This document shows, one piece after another, positions 25,884-35,045 of a stretch of 59,012 nucleotides of DNA. Each line of letters opens with the position of its first letter. Positions within the stretch are counted from its first letter, which is position 1. The DNA comes from Nocardioides sp. (GTDB lineage Bacteria > Actinomycetota > Actinomycetes > Propionibacteriales > Nocardioidaceae). Below the pieces are notes generated by a model. It was not told where the DNA came from. It was given only the letters and a program-made list of their open reading frames with translations, and made no database searches. The stretch lies in NCBI RefSeq assembly GCF_025965415.1, contig NZ_JAOPWY010000185.1:1-59012 (forward strand). The letters are read 5' to 3'. The position numbers were made by a program, and so were the translations under genes.

Positions 25884-26525
25884 ATGGGGGAGATCGAGAA
25901 CCGGCCACCAGACCCGTCGCAGCTGCGGATCTCGGACAACGACCGCCAGAAGGTCGCCGAGGTCCTGCGCGAGGCCGCCGGGGAGGGCCGCATCGACCTC
26001 GAGGAGCTCGACGAGCGCCTCGAGCAGACGTGGGGCGCCAAGACGTACGCCGACCTGGTGCCGATCACCGCCGACCTCCACCTGCCCACGCACCCGCAGC
26101 CGGCGAGCGCACCGGTCCCGCGGCCGAGCCACGTGCCGGCGGTCGGCCACGCCTCGTCGACGGCGATCATGGGGGAGTGCAAGCGGCAGGGCGTCTGGTC
26201 GGTGCCGGAGCACCACAGCGCGTTCGCCCTGATGGGCTCCGTCCTGATCGACCTCCGTCAGGCCCAGCTGTCCGCGCACACCACCCAGATCAACGCCAGC
26301 ACCATCATGGGCGAGGTCAAGATCATCGTCCCGGCCCACTTCCACGTGGTGATCGACGGGACGCCGATCATGGGCGAGTTCGGCCACGGCAAGGACAAGA
26401 CGCCGGCCGAGGTGGGTCCCGACTCCCCGGTCGTGCGGGTGCGCGGGATGGCGATGATGGGGTCGGTGACCGTGCAGCGGCTGCCGGCGCCGGGCACGCC
26501 GAAGAAGTACCTCGGCACCTACTGA
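25884..26525 (+). CDS. DUF1707 domain protein with LiaF-like C-terminal repeats
   Basis: Residues about 14-66 are a DUF1707 domain: LRISDNDRQKVAEVLREAAG, then the RIDLEELDERLEQ helix and TYADLVPITADL. A Pro-rich linker leads to a C-terminal region with five evenly spaced Met-Gly turns (IMGECK, LMGSVL, IMGEVK, IMGEFG, MMGSVT). This is the parallel beta-helix pattern of LiaF/YvqF-type cell-wall-stress proteins (DUF2154). No membrane segment is present, so it is cytoplasmic or peripheral. 213 aa. It is convergent with the GH13 gene; a perfect hairpin spans both stops. Confidence 0.85.
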   Translation: MGEIENRPPDPSQLRISDNDRQKVAEVLREAAGEGRIDLEELDERLEQTWGAKTYADLVPITADLHLPTHPQPASAPVPRPSHVPAVGHASSTAIMGECKRQGVWSVPEHHSAFALMGSVLIDLRQAQLSAHTTQINASTIMGEVKIIVPAHFHVVIDGTPIMGEFGHGKDKTPAEVGPDSPVVRVRGMAMMGSVTVQRLPAPGTPKKYLGTY

Positions 26526-26542
26526 CGGCGGCACGCCGTCAG
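26522..26542. terminator. perfect hairpin overlapping two convergent stop codons
   Basis: CTGACGGCG (26522-26530) pairs perfectly with CGCCGTCAG (26534-26542) around GCA. It contains the stop of the DUF1707 gene and the last codons of the GH13 gene, so it can serve both strands. Confidence 0.75.
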
Positions 26543-28242
26543 CGTCGGCGGCGCAGGAGCCTGGCCTCCCACGGCTCGAGGCGGCCGTCCCACGGACCCG
26601 CGCCCGGCTCGACGTTGCCCAGCAGGAGCTCGGCGTCGGCCCAGTCGGTCAGGTCGAGGTCGGCACGCACCGGTTCGCCGGAGAAGTTCGCCGCGACCAG
26701 CAGCTCGACGTCGTCGAGGGACCGGGTGAACGCGTAGACGGTGTCGTCCTCCGGCAGCAGCATGGAGAAGTCACCGTGCGCCACCACCGGCTCGGTGTGC
26801 CGGAGCTCGATGAGCCGTCGGTAGTGGTGGAACACCGACTCGTCGTCGGCGGTCGCCGCCTCGGCGTTGACCTCCGTGTGGTCGGGGTTGACCGGCAGCC
26901 ACGGGGTGCCGGTGGTGAAGCCGGCGTGCGGCGAGGCGTCCCACTGCATCGGCGTACGGGCGTTGTCGCGACCGCGGGACCGCAGTGCCTCGAGCACCTG
27001 CTCGGGGTCGGCGCCCAGCTCCACCGCGGTGCGGTGGTGGTTGAGCGACTCGATGTCGCGGAAGTCCTCGATGCCGGAGAACGGGAAGTTCGTCATCCCG
27101 AGCTCCTCGCCCTGGTAGACGTACGGCGTCCCGCGGTGCAGGTGCAGGACGGTCCCGAGGAGCTTGGCCGAGCGCACCCGCCACCGGCCGTCGTCGCCGA
27201 AGCGCGACACCACGCGGGGCTGGTCGTGGTTGTTCCAGTAGAGCGAGTTCCAGCCGACCCCGGCGAGGCCGGCCTGCCACCGCCCGAGCACGGTCTTGAG
27301 GGCGACCAGCCGGAACGGCACCAGGTCCCACTTGGTGTGGGCATGGTCGACACCCATGTGCTCGAAGGTGAACACCATGTCGACCTCGCGGCGGTCGGGG
27401 TCGGTGTAGAGCTGGGCCTCCTCGATGGTCGCGCCCGGCATCTCGCCGACGCTGAGGATCGTGCGGTCCCGGCCGTGCAGCACCTCGCGGTGCATCTCCG
27501 CCAGGAACTCGTGGATCCGCGGGCCGTTCATGACGTACGGCGTCCCGTCGCCCAGGACGCCCGCGTGCACGATCCCGTCGGGCAGGCCGACGTCCTTGGA
27601 GATCAGGTTGATGACGTCCATCCGGAAGCCGTCGACTCCACGATCGAGCCACCAGCGCATCATCGAGTAGACCGCGGCCCGGACCTCGGGGTTCTCCCAG
27701 TTGAGGTCCGGCTGCTTGCGGGAGAACAGGTGCAGGTAGTAGTCGCCGCTCGCCTCGTCGAGGGTCCAGGCGGGCCCCGAGAAGAAGCTCTCCCAGTTGG
27801 TCGGCTCGGCCCCGGGCGTGCCTGCGACCGCGCCCTCGCGGGGTGGTCGCCACCAGTACCAGTCCCGCTTGGGGCTGTCCGGCGACGACCGTGACTCCAC
27901 GAACCACGGGTGCTCGTCGCTGGTGTGGTTGACGACGAGGTCCATCATCAGCCGCATGCCGCGGCCGTGCAGCGCCGCGAGGAGCTCGTCGAGGTCGGCC
28001 AGGGAGCCAAAGGTCGGGTCGACGTCCTGGTAGTCGCTGATGTCGTAGCCCGCGTCGTCCTGCGGGGAGGGATAGATGGGGGACAGCCACACCACGTCCA
28101 CGCCGAGCCGCTCGAGGTGGTCGAGCCGGCCGATCAGCCCGCGCAGGTCACCGATGCCGTCGCCGTCGGAGTCGGCGAAGCTGCGGGGGTAGACCTGGTA
28201 GACGACCGCGGTGCGCCACCAGTCCTCGTCGGGACTGCTCAT
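26539..28242 (-). CDS. GH13 alpha-glucosidase (oligo-1,6-/alpha-1,4-glucosidase)
   Basis: A retaining alpha-glucosidase that releases glucose from the non-reducing end of short oligosaccharides or sucrose. The four GH13 regions are clear: DLVVNHTSDEHPWF (101-114), GVDGFRMDVIN with nucleophile Asp209, SVGEMPG with acid/base Glu267, and NNHDQPR with stabilising Asp340. The N-terminal WWRTAVVYQVYPRSFADSDG and the calcium-loop-like DGDGIGDL are typical of the GH13_23/30 group. 567 aa, complete. Its GTG/ATG-type start overlaps the GH36 stop by four bases, so both enzymes are translated from one mRNA. No signal peptide; cytoplasmic. Confidence 0.93.
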   Translation of the reverse strand: MSSPDEDWWRTAVVYQVYPRSFADSDGDGIGDLRGLIGRLDHLERLGVDVVWLSPIYPSPQDDAGYDISDYQDVDPTFGSLADLDELLAALHGRGMRLMMDLVVNHTSDEHPWFVESRSSPDSPKRDWYWWRPPREGAVAGTPGAEPTNWESFFSGPAWTLDEASGDYYLHLFSRKQPDLNWENPEVRAAVYSMMRWWLDRGVDGFRMDVINLISKDVGLPDGIVHAGVLGDGTPYVMNGPRIHEFLAEMHREVLHGRDRTILSVGEMPGATIEEAQLYTDPDRREVDMVFTFEHMGVDHAHTKWDLVPFRLVALKTVLGRWQAGLAGVGWNSLYWNNHDQPRVVSRFGDDGRWRVRSAKLLGTVLHLHRGTPYVYQGEELGMTNFPFSGIEDFRDIESLNHHRTAVELGADPEQVLEALRSRGRDNARTPMQWDASPHAGFTTGTPWLPVNPDHTEVNAEAATADDESVFHHYRRLIELRHTEPVVAHGDFSMLLPEDDTVYAFTRSLDDVELLVAANFSGEPVRADLDLTDWADAELLLGNVEPGAGPWDGRLEPWEARLLRRRR

Positions 28243-30371
28243 CGAGATCGGTCCTCTCCGGCGGGTGACACGTGCACGAGCGTGACCGTCTCCGGGCGTC
28301 GGCGTGGGATCCAGTAACCCCGCGTGGCCAGTGCCGCACCCTGCACCACGACGCCGCCAGTGGGGCCGGCCTCGGGGAGCTCAACGGACCTGCTCACCGC
28401 CCGGCGGTCGACCGGACCCGCCCACCGGACGGCGTACGTCGCACCCGGCACGAGCCCGGGGACCCGGACGACCGTCCCGCGGTTGCTGGCGGACTCGTCC
28501 ATCTGGACGTGGGCGAGCAGCGCCTCCGAGCCGTCCTGCGCGACGACCCCGTGGAGAAGCACCGCGTCGTCCGCCGACTCGGGGCGCACCAGCCGACCGG
28601 AGTGCAGCAGCGGCCGGAAGTGCTTGTGGAGGTCGACCCACCCAGCGAGCGCGGACAGCTCGTCGTCGGTGGCCGTGCTCAGGTCCCACTCCACGCCGAA
28701 GGCACCGAAGAGCGCCGTCGCCGCCCGGAAGTCGAGGGGGAGCGTGCGTCCGGTCTGGTGGGCTACGGGTGCGCTCACGTGGGCGCCGAGGTACTCCGGC
28801 GCCACGAGCTGGGCCGTCCACCGCTGGATGTGCTGGCGCGCCAGCGCGTCGGTCATGTCGGAGGTCCACACGCGCTGGGTGCGCTCGAGGACGCCGAGGT
28901 CGATGCGACCGCCGCCGGAGGCGCACGACTCCCAGTCGATGCCGGGATGCAGGGCGCGCAGCGAGTCGAGCATCCGGTAGAAGGCGAGGGTCTGCTCGCG
29001 CACCACCGGTGCCCCGCCACGCGCGGCGGACCCCGCCTCCAGCAGCTCGCGGTTGTGGTCCCACTTGACGTAGTCGACCGGCGTGGAGGACAGCACCTCG
29101 TGCACCCGGTCGTGGACGTGCTGCCACACCTCCGGGCGTGACAGGTCGAGCACGAGCTGGCTGCGGTGCAGCTGCGGGACCCGCGCGCCGGTGCCCAGGA
29201 TCCAGTCGGGGTGGGCGCGATGGAGGTCGGAGTCGGGGTTGACCATCTCCGGCTCGAACCACAGGCCGAACTCCATCCCCAGCGAGCGCACGTGCTCGGC
29301 CAGCGGCGTCAGACCCTGGGGCCAGATGTCGGCATCGACCGACCAGTCGCCGAGTCCGGCCGTGTCGTCGCGGCGTCCGTGGAACCAGCCGTCGTCCAGC
29401 ACGAACCGCTCGATGCCGATGCGGGCCGCCCGATCGGCGATCTCGCGCAGGCGCGGCAGGTCGTGGTCGAACCACACCGCCTCCCAGACGTTGAGCACCA
29501 CCGGCTGGTGTGACGGGTGCGCGGGCAGGGACCGCTCGTAGGTGTGGAAGGCGGCGGCGAGACCGTCGAGTCCCTCGTCGGACGCGCCGAAGACGACCCA
29601 GGGGGTGACGTGCTCGTCGCCCTGCTCGAGCGCGACCTCGCCGGGCAGCAGCAGCTCACCACCGCCGAGCGTGGTGCCCAGGTCGGGGGAGCGCTCCACC
29701 CGCAGCAGGCTGTTGCCGCTCCAGGCGACGTGGACGCCCAGCACGGTGCCGGTGCGGGTGTCGAAGCCCCGGGTGCCGAGGACGGCCGTCGTCGCGCCAC
29801 CGAGACCGGGCCGGCCCTCGCGGCCCTCGCGCAGCCAGAGCCCGTCGGCGACCCGGTGTCGTTGCGGGGTGCGCTCGCCCTCGTGGCGGCCGGTGAGGTC
29901 GAGCAGCTCGATGAGGTCGTCGGCGGCCGGCAGCACGACGTCGAGCGCAGCGAGGTGGAAGCTGCCGGGGCCGGTGCTGCGGAGCACGTGGCGTCCTCGC
30001 AGCAGCCCGCCGGGCAGTCCCTCGAGCTCCGTGGTCAGGGTGAGGCCCGCAGCCGCGTCCCCGGCCCTGACGACGAGCCGGGAGTCGGACTCCTCGACGT
30101 GGTCCAGCACGAACCGGGTCGACCAGGCGGCGTCCGAGCCGGGCGCACCGGTGCGGTGGCCGCTGAGGTGTGGACGCGTGAAGAGCTCGTGGGCGTGCTC
30201 GCCCAGCAGCGGCACCCCGGGACCGCGGAAGGTCGAGGGATAGCCCGCCGGGGCGGCTGTCGTCGGGGTGGCGACCCCCGCCCAGAGGATCCGCGGGAGC
30301 AGGTCGCCGTCGGTGTCGAGCTCGAGGGCCAGCCAGGGGCAGCCGTCCGGGCTGCGGGGAGGAAAGAGCAT
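28239..30371 (-). CDS. GH36 alpha-galactosidase
   Basis: It hydrolyses terminal alpha-1,6-galactose from raffinose, melibiose or related sugars. An N-terminal beta-sandwich (about 1-290) is followed by the TIM barrel. VDYVKWDHNR carries the nucleophile (Asp438), and RVWTSDMTDALAR the acid/base (Asp505). WFEPEMVNPDSDL and CASGGGRIDLGVLERT are further GH36 signatures. The C-terminal beta domain ends IPRRRPETVTLVHVSP. 710 aa, full length, no signal peptide. It is third from last in a minus-strand operon, 73 bases after the second permease, and is coupled to the alpha-glucosidase. Confidence 0.94.
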   Translation of the reverse strand: MLFPPRSPDGCPWLALELDTDGDLLPRILWAGVATPTTAAPAGYPSTFRGPGVPLLGEHAHELFTRPHLSGHRTGAPGSDAAWSTRFVLDHVEESDSRLVVRAGDAAAGLTLTTELEGLPGGLLRGRHVLRSTGPGSFHLAALDVVLPAADDLIELLDLTGRHEGERTPQRHRVADGLWLREGREGRPGLGGATTAVLGTRGFDTRTGTVLGVHVAWSGNSLLRVERSPDLGTTLGGGELLLPGEVALEQGDEHVTPWVVFGASDEGLDGLAAAFHTYERSLPAHPSHQPVVLNVWEAVWFDHDLPRLREIADRAARIGIERFVLDDGWFHGRRDDTAGLGDWSVDADIWPQGLTPLAEHVRSLGMEFGLWFEPEMVNPDSDLHRAHPDWILGTGARVPQLHRSQLVLDLSRPEVWQHVHDRVHEVLSSTPVDYVKWDHNRELLEAGSAARGGAPVVREQTLAFYRMLDSLRALHPGIDWESCASGGGRIDLGVLERTQRVWTSDMTDALARQHIQRWTAQLVAPEYLGAHVSAPVAHQTGRTLPLDFRAATALFGAFGVEWDLSTATDDELSALAGWVDLHKHFRPLLHSGRLVRPESADDAVLLHGVVAQDGSEALLAHVQMDESASNRGTVVRVPGLVPGATYAVRWAGPVDRRAVSRSVELPEAGPTGGVVVQGAALATRGYWIPRRRPETVTLVHVSPAGEDRSR

Positions 30372-30444
30372 CGCTCGCTTTCCGGGTCGTCGCGTGACTC
30401 GGTACGTCGCCCGGCAAGGGTGCCGGGCGACGTACGGAGGGAGG

Positions 30445-31362
30445 TCAGCCCTTCACGGCTCCCGCGGTCAGGCCGCGCACGAAGAACCGCTGCAGGGACA
30501 GGAACACGACGATCGGCACGATCATCGAGAACATGCCCGATGCGGTGACGAGCTCCTGGTTCTGCCCCTGCTGGCCGAGCAGCTGCGAGATCGACACCGT
30601 CATCGGCGCCTTGTCGCCGGGGCCGAGGAAGACCAGGGCCACCAGCAGGTCGTTCCACACCCAGAGGAACTGGAAGATCGCGAACGACGCCAGGACCGGC
30701 ACCGACATCGGGAGCACCAGCCGGAAGAACGTCTGGAAGTGGCTGGCCCCGTCGATCTTGGCGGACTCGATGATGGTGCCGGGCAGCGTCGCCATGTAGT
30801 TGCGGATCATGAAGATCGCCAGCGACATCCCGAAGCCCACGTGGAAGAGCCACACCGCCGGGAACGTGCCACCCATGCCGAGGTCGCGGTAGATCTTGAG
30901 CATCGGCACGAACGAGACGAAGTTGGGCACGACCAGCATCCCGACGATCACGACGAACAGCACGTCGCGACCGGGGAACCTCATGAACGTGAACGCGTAG
31001 GCAGCGAACGCCGCGACGAGGATCGGGATGAACGTCGCCGGCAGGGCGATCGCGAGGCTGTTGATGAAGCCCTCACCGAGGTTGGTCCCCTGGATGGCCT
31101 TCTGGTAGTTCTCGAAGGTCAGGTCGCCGAAGCCGGCAGGCTTGAGGAAGAGCTCCCACCACCCGCCGCTGGCGGCGTCGTCCCGGCTGCGGAACGAGGT
31201 GAGAATGATGCCGACGGTGGGCAGGATCCACAACAGGACGACGATCGCGAGGGCGAGGTAGGTGAACCAACCGGCACCGCCGGTGGCCCCACCCTCCTTG
31301 CCGGGCTTGCCCGCCGGTGCGGAACCGGCTGCCACCACGGGTGGCGTGAGACTGGTCGTCAT
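30445..31362 (-). CDS. sugar ABC transporter permease (MalG-like)
   Basis: A CUT1 carbohydrate permease of 305 residues. A disordered Pro/Gly-rich N-terminus precedes six membrane helices. The EAA loop is ESAKIDGASHFQTFFRLVLP, and the C-terminal sequence QRFFVRGLTAGAVKG is the hallmark MalG-type tail that contacts the ATPase. The start ATG overlaps the preceding permease stop by four bases. It acts with the permease and binding protein immediately upstream to import the sugar cleaved by GH36/GH13. Confidence 0.92.
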   Translation of the reverse strand: MTTSLTPPVVAAGSAPAGKPGKEGGATGGAGWFTYLALAIVVLLWILPTVGIILTSFRSRDDAASGGWWELFLKPAGFGDLTFENYQKAIQGTNLGEGFINSLAIALPATFIPILVAAFAAYAFTFMRFPGRDVLFVVIVGMLVVPNFVSFVPMLKIYRDLGMGGTFPAVWLFHVGFGMSLAIFMIRNYMATLPGTIIESAKIDGASHFQTFFRLVLPMSVPVLASFAIFQFLWVWNDLLVALVFLGPGDKAPMTVSISQLLGQQGQNQELVTASGMFSMIVPIVVFLSLQRFFVRGLTAGAVKG

Positions 31363-32351
31363 CGGGCTGCCTCCTCGGCGCGGAAGTTGCGGACCTGGTA
31401 GATCATGATCGGGATCACGGCCAGCATGAGCATGACGGCGATGGCCGCAGCCGCGCCCTGGTTGTTGTTGTTGAAGAACTGCAGGTAGAACTCGTTGCCG
31501 ATGATGTTGGTGTTGAAGTTGCCGTTGGTCATCACGAACACGATGTCGAAGACCTTCATGACGCCGATCAGCACGGTGATGAAGACGGTGACGATCGTGC
31601 CCTTGATCTGCGGGAGCACGACGCGGACGTAGACCTGGCGCTCGTCGGCGCCGTCGATGCGCGCCGCCTCGAGCGTCTCGGTCGGCACGCCCTTGACGGC
31701 CGCGGACAGCAGCACCATGGCGAAGCCGACGTTCATCCAGAGCAGCATCACCATCAGCAGGAAGCTGTTGAAGTGCAGCGTGTTCTCCTGCAGCCAGGCG
31801 ACGGGGTCACCCCCGAAGGCGTCGACGATGCCGTTGAGCAGCCCCACCTGGGGGCGGCCCGGCGGGCGGTAGTCGTAGACCAGGCCCCACACGGTGGCCG
31901 CGCCGACCATCGAGATGGCCATCGGCATGAAGATCAGCGTCTTGACGGCGTTCTCGCCGCGGGTCGCGAGCCGGTCCGCGAGCAGGGCGACGAGGAGGCC
32001 GAGGACCACCACCGCGGCCGGCACGAAGAGGATCCACAGCAGCGTGTTGAGCAGCGTCTGCCGGAAGGCGTCGCTGGAGAGCAGGGTCTTGTAGTTCTCG
32101 AACCCCACCCACGTCTCGGCGGGGAAGCCGACCTTGGTCTTGAAGCTGTAGACGAAGGTCTGCACGGCCGGGTAGATCACGAATATCGCGATCGCGAGGT
32201 AGGCGGGCAGGATGTAGAACCACGGCTTCAGGCGCTCCTCGAGACGCGCCGGCAGCAGTTCGGAGATCTTGTTGAGGACCCAGTAGAGGGCCAGCGCAGC
32301 GCCGACACCGGCCAGGACCGTGATGAGCGCGGTGAGTGTCTTCTCGAGCAT
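31359..32351 (-). CDS. sugar ABC transporter permease (MalF-like)
   Basis: A CUT1 permease of 330 residues. The first helix (ALITVLAGVGAALALYWVLN) is an extra N-terminal segment, then the conserved core starts at LKPWFYILPAYLAIAIFVIY. The EAA loop is EAARIDGADERQVYVRVVLP. The typical signature PxxxxIxxSF-like loop is represented by FVYSFKTKVG. It is separated by 86 bases from the binding-protein gene and overlaps the next permease by four. Confidence 0.92.
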   Translation of the reverse strand: MLEKTLTALITVLAGVGAALALYWVLNKISELLPARLEERLKPWFYILPAYLAIAIFVIYPAVQTFVYSFKTKVGFPAETWVGFENYKTLLSSDAFRQTLLNTLLWILFVPAAVVVLGLLVALLADRLATRGENAVKTLIFMPMAISMVGAATVWGLVYDYRPPGRPQVGLLNGIVDAFGGDPVAWLQENTLHFNSFLLMVMLLWMNVGFAMVLLSAAVKGVPTETLEAARIDGADERQVYVRVVLPQIKGTIVTVFITVLIGVMKVFDIVFVMTNGNFNTNIIGNEFYLQFFNNNNQGAAAAIAVMLMLAVIPIMIYQVRNFRAEEAAR

Positions 32352-32437
32352 GTGCGGACAACCTTCCTGCAGTGAGCCGGGGAACCCGTGGGGCTCGCGT
32401 CACACGCGAGCCCCACAGGCAGAGGGCGGTACAGGTG

Positions 32438-33748
32438 TCAGCTCGACGGCCAGCTGTCGTCGATGTTCTGCAAGGCGGTGTCGATGTCCTCGTCACCGTT
32501 GAGCCACGCGGTCATCTCCTTCCAGAACGACCCGGCACCCACCTCGGCGGGCATCGAGTCCGAGCCGTCGAAGAGGAACGCCGAGGCGTCGTAGGCCACC
32601 TTGGCGATCGTGCGGGTCGTCTCGCTCGGGTAGAGCGAGGCGTCGAAGTCCTTGAACGGCGAGATGAACGAGGAGACCGGAGCAGCCTCGTCACCGATGT
32701 CCGCCGTCGCCAGGAGGTTCATCGCGGTCTTGGCGTCCTCGGAGTCGTTCATCAAGACGGCGAGGTCGCCACCGCCGAGGACCGGGTTGTCGCCGCCCGC
32801 CTCCGCCGGCGGGAAGCCCATGACGCCGAGCTCGTCGTCGAGGTTGGCGAAGACCTCCTCGGGCAGGAAGTCGGGACCGACGAAGAACGAGCCCTGCTTG
32901 AGCAACCAGCAGCCCGGCTTGCCCTTGTCGAACATGGGCTTGGCGGCCTCGGTGAAGGGCGTCGCCGTGATGGCCTGCTGCCCGCCGAGGACGTTGCCCT
33001 CGGTCAGCGCGACGTTCTCGAAGTAGGCGGCCGCCTCCTTGACCACCGGGTCGGTGAACGGCAGGTCGTGGGAGACCCAGTCGTTGTAGGCGTCGACCCC
33101 GCCGTAGCGCATGACGAGGTCCTCCATCCAGTCGGTGGCGACCCAGCCGGTCGCGTCACCGGACTCCATCGTCAGGCACCACGGGGTGCCGCCGTCGGAC
33201 TTGATCTGGTCGGCGAGCTCGGTCAGCTCGTCGAGGCTCTGGGGCTCCGGGTAGCCGGCCGCCTCGAACGCCTTCTTGGGGTAGAAGATCAGCGACTTGA
33301 CGTTCATCGACGTCAGCAGGCCGTAGAGCTTGCCGTCGACCTCGCCGGCGTCGAGCGCGCCTGCCACCATCGAGTTCTCGAGCTCGGCGGTGTCGAGCAC
33401 GTCGTCGAGCGGGAACGCCGCACCGAGCTCCACGACCGACGCCACGACGCCGGGCTGCGGAAGCAGGGCGATGTCGGGGGTGTCGCCGGCCTGGATCTTG
33501 GTCTTGATGAGCTTGTCGATGCCGTCGACCCGCTCGATCTTGACCTCGATGCCGGCCTCCTTCGCTTTGACGTCCATCTGCTTCTGGATGCCGTCGACGA
33601 CGGACTGGTCGAGGCTCATCCAGATCGTGACGGCGCCTCCGTCGTCACTGCCAGAGCCACCGTCGCTGCCACAGGCGGCAGCCGTGAGGGCGAGCGCAGC
33701 AGCGGCCGCGGTGGCCGCCATGGATCTCCTCGTTCGACGCTGGAGCAT
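32438..33748 (-). CDS. sugar ABC transporter substrate-binding lipoprotein
   Basis: The signal peptide ends in lipobox TAAACGSD (Cys at about residue 27), followed by a Gly/Ser/Asp linker. The mature protein starts AVTIWMSLDQSVVDGIQ and contains TPDIALLPQPGVVAS and KLYGLLTSMNVKSLIFYPKK, typical for family 1 (CUT1) oligosaccharide binders. 436 aa. ATG 33748 has GGAAG upstream. First gene of the alpha-galactoside operon; the LacI-type gene is divergent 195 bases away with operator-like dyads between. Substrate inferred from operon enzymes: alpha-galactosides. Confidence 0.9.
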   Translation of the reverse strand: MLQRRTRRSMAATAAAAALALTAAACGSDGGSGSDDGGAVTIWMSLDQSVVDGIQKQMDVKAKEAGIEVKIERVDGIDKLIKTKIQAGDTPDIALLPQPGVVASVVELGAAFPLDDVLDTAELENSMVAGALDAGEVDGKLYGLLTSMNVKSLIFYPKKAFEAAGYPEPQSLDELTELADQIKSDGGTPWCLTMESGDATGWVATDWMEDLVMRYGGVDAYNDWVSHDLPFTDPVVKEAAAYFENVALTEGNVLGGQQAITATPFTEAAKPMFDKGKPGCWLLKQGSFFVGPDFLPEEVFANLDDELGVMGFPPAEAGGDNPVLGGGDLAVLMNDSEDAKTAMNLLATADIGDEAAPVSSFISPFKDFDASLYPSETTRTIAKVAYDASAFLFDGSDSMPAEVGAGSFWKEMTAWLNGDEDIDTALQNIDDSWPSS

Positions 33749-33811
33749 GGGGGACTTCCTTCCGTTGGGTGCACCGGGGGCCGGGGTCCGGTACTGGTCG
33801 TACGACTGAAC

Positions 33812-33826
33812 GGTGTGATACACACC
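33812..33826. promoter_or_regulatory. operator-like palindrome in the sugar operon leader
   Basis: GGTGTG (33812-33817) and CACACC (33821-33826) form a perfect inverted repeat around ATA. It lies about 64 bases upstream of the binding-protein ATG, downstream of the promoter candidate, as expected for a LacI-family roadblock operator. Confidence 0.5.
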
Positions 33827-33845
33827 ACATGCTGAATCGTGTCAG

Positions 33846-33894
33846 CAGGATGATGTCTCCGCGAGGGGGTGTCAAGACCCTTGTTCAAAACGAG
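33846..33894. promoter_or_regulatory. divergent promoter region between the sugar operon and lacI-type gene
   Basis: On the minus strand TTGACA (33870-33875 complement) is followed 17 bases later by CATCCT, a plausible sigma-70-type promoter for the operon. Beside it CTTGTTCAAAACGAG (33880-33894) is an imperfect 15-base dyad with 10 of 15 symmetric positions, a second operator candidate near the regulator's own promoter. Confidence 0.4.
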
Positions 33895-33942
33895 ACCTGC
33901 ACGCAGCGCAGCCATCCGCAGGCTGCAGAATCCGGAGGTGTC

Positions 33943-34953
33943 ATGACGCGTCGCAAACCAGCCACCCTGAGGGACGTGGCGTCCAGCGCCGGCGTCTCGC
34001 GCACCACCGCCTCCTACATCCTCAACGGCCGCGCCGACGAGATGCGGATCGCTCCGGGCACCGTGGCGCGCGTCCGGGCGGCCGTGGCCGAGATGGACTA
34101 CCGACCCAACCGCACGGCGCGCAGCCTGCGCATGCGGCGTACGGCGACGGTCGGGCTGATCTCCGACCAGATCGCCGGCCAGCAGTACGGCAGCAGCATG
34201 CTCACCGGCGCGAGCGCCGCGGCCCGCGAGCTGCAGCACGTCGTCGTCATGGGTGAGAGCGGTGGCGACCCGGAGCTGGAGCGGCTCCTCATCGACGAGA
34301 TGCGCGAGCGCGACGTGGACGGAGTGGTCTATGCCACCCGCACCGCACGGACGGTCCGGCTGCCCGAGGGCCTCACCGAGGTGCGGGCGGTCCTGCTCAA
34401 CTGCGAGGACCCCGACGCGCGGGTCCCCTCGGTCGTGCCCGACGACGAGGGTGGCGGCCGGGCGGCTGCCGCCACCCTGCTCGCGGCCGGGGTCGACGAC
34501 GTCTGGGTGATGGGGGAGGACCCGACGCCCGACGCGACCGCCGGTCCTCGGCGCATGGCCGGCATCCGGGCCGAGCTCCACGCCCGGGGCACCGACATCG
34601 CCGGCGTGGTGCCGTGCGACTGGTCCGTGACCGACGGGTTCGCCGCCGCCAGCCGGTGGCTGGCCGCCGGCGGTCGGGCAAAAGGCCTGATCTGCATGAA
34701 CGACCGGCTGGCGATGGGGGCCTACCAGGCGCTGGCCGAAGCGGGCCTGCGCGTGCCCGACGACGTCAGCGTGGTCTCCTTCGACGGCTCCGCCCTCGCC
34801 TCCTGGCTGCGCCCGGAGGTCACCTCGGTGACGTTGCCCTTCCACGACCTCGGTGCCCTCGCCGTACGTCGCCTGCTGGACCTCGAGGACGCGGGCGGCA
34901 CGGTGCTGCTGCCGATGACCGTGCGGGCGGGGGGGTCCGTGCGCGACTCCTGA
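33943..34953 (+). CDS. LacI-family transcriptional regulator
   Basis: An N-terminal LacI helix-turn-helix (TLRDVASSAGVSRTTASYIL, residues 8-27) and hinge helix (YRPNRTARSLRMRRT) precede the periplasmic-binding-protein-like effector domain (TVGLISDQIAG through MNDRLAMGAYQALAEAGLRV and PDDVSVVSFDGS). 336 aa. GGAGG six bases before ATG 33943. Divergent from the alpha-galactoside transport operon, so it most likely represses that operon and possibly the downstream ATPase in the absence of sugar. Confidence 0.92.
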   Translation: MTRRKPATLRDVASSAGVSRTTASYILNGRADEMRIAPGTVARVRAAVAEMDYRPNRTARSLRMRRTATVGLISDQIAGQQYGSSMLTGASAAARELQHVVVMGESGGDPELERLLIDEMRERDVDGVVYATRTARTVRLPEGLTEVRAVLLNCEDPDARVPSVVPDDEGGGRAAAATLLAAGVDDVWVMGEDPTPDATAGPRRMAGIRAELHARGTDIAGVVPCDWSVTDGFAAASRWLAAGGRAKGLICMNDRLAMGAYQALAEAGLRVPDDVSVVSFDGSALASWLRPEVTSVTLPFHDLGALAVRRLLDLEDAGGTVLLPMTVRAGGSVRDS

Positions 34954-35045
34954 GCATTGCGGGACCACCGGCCCGGGCCTACTGTGACCCGCGTCACTTC
35001 ACGACGGATCGTCCGGCACGTACCTGCCGGTGAAGGAGAAAAGTC

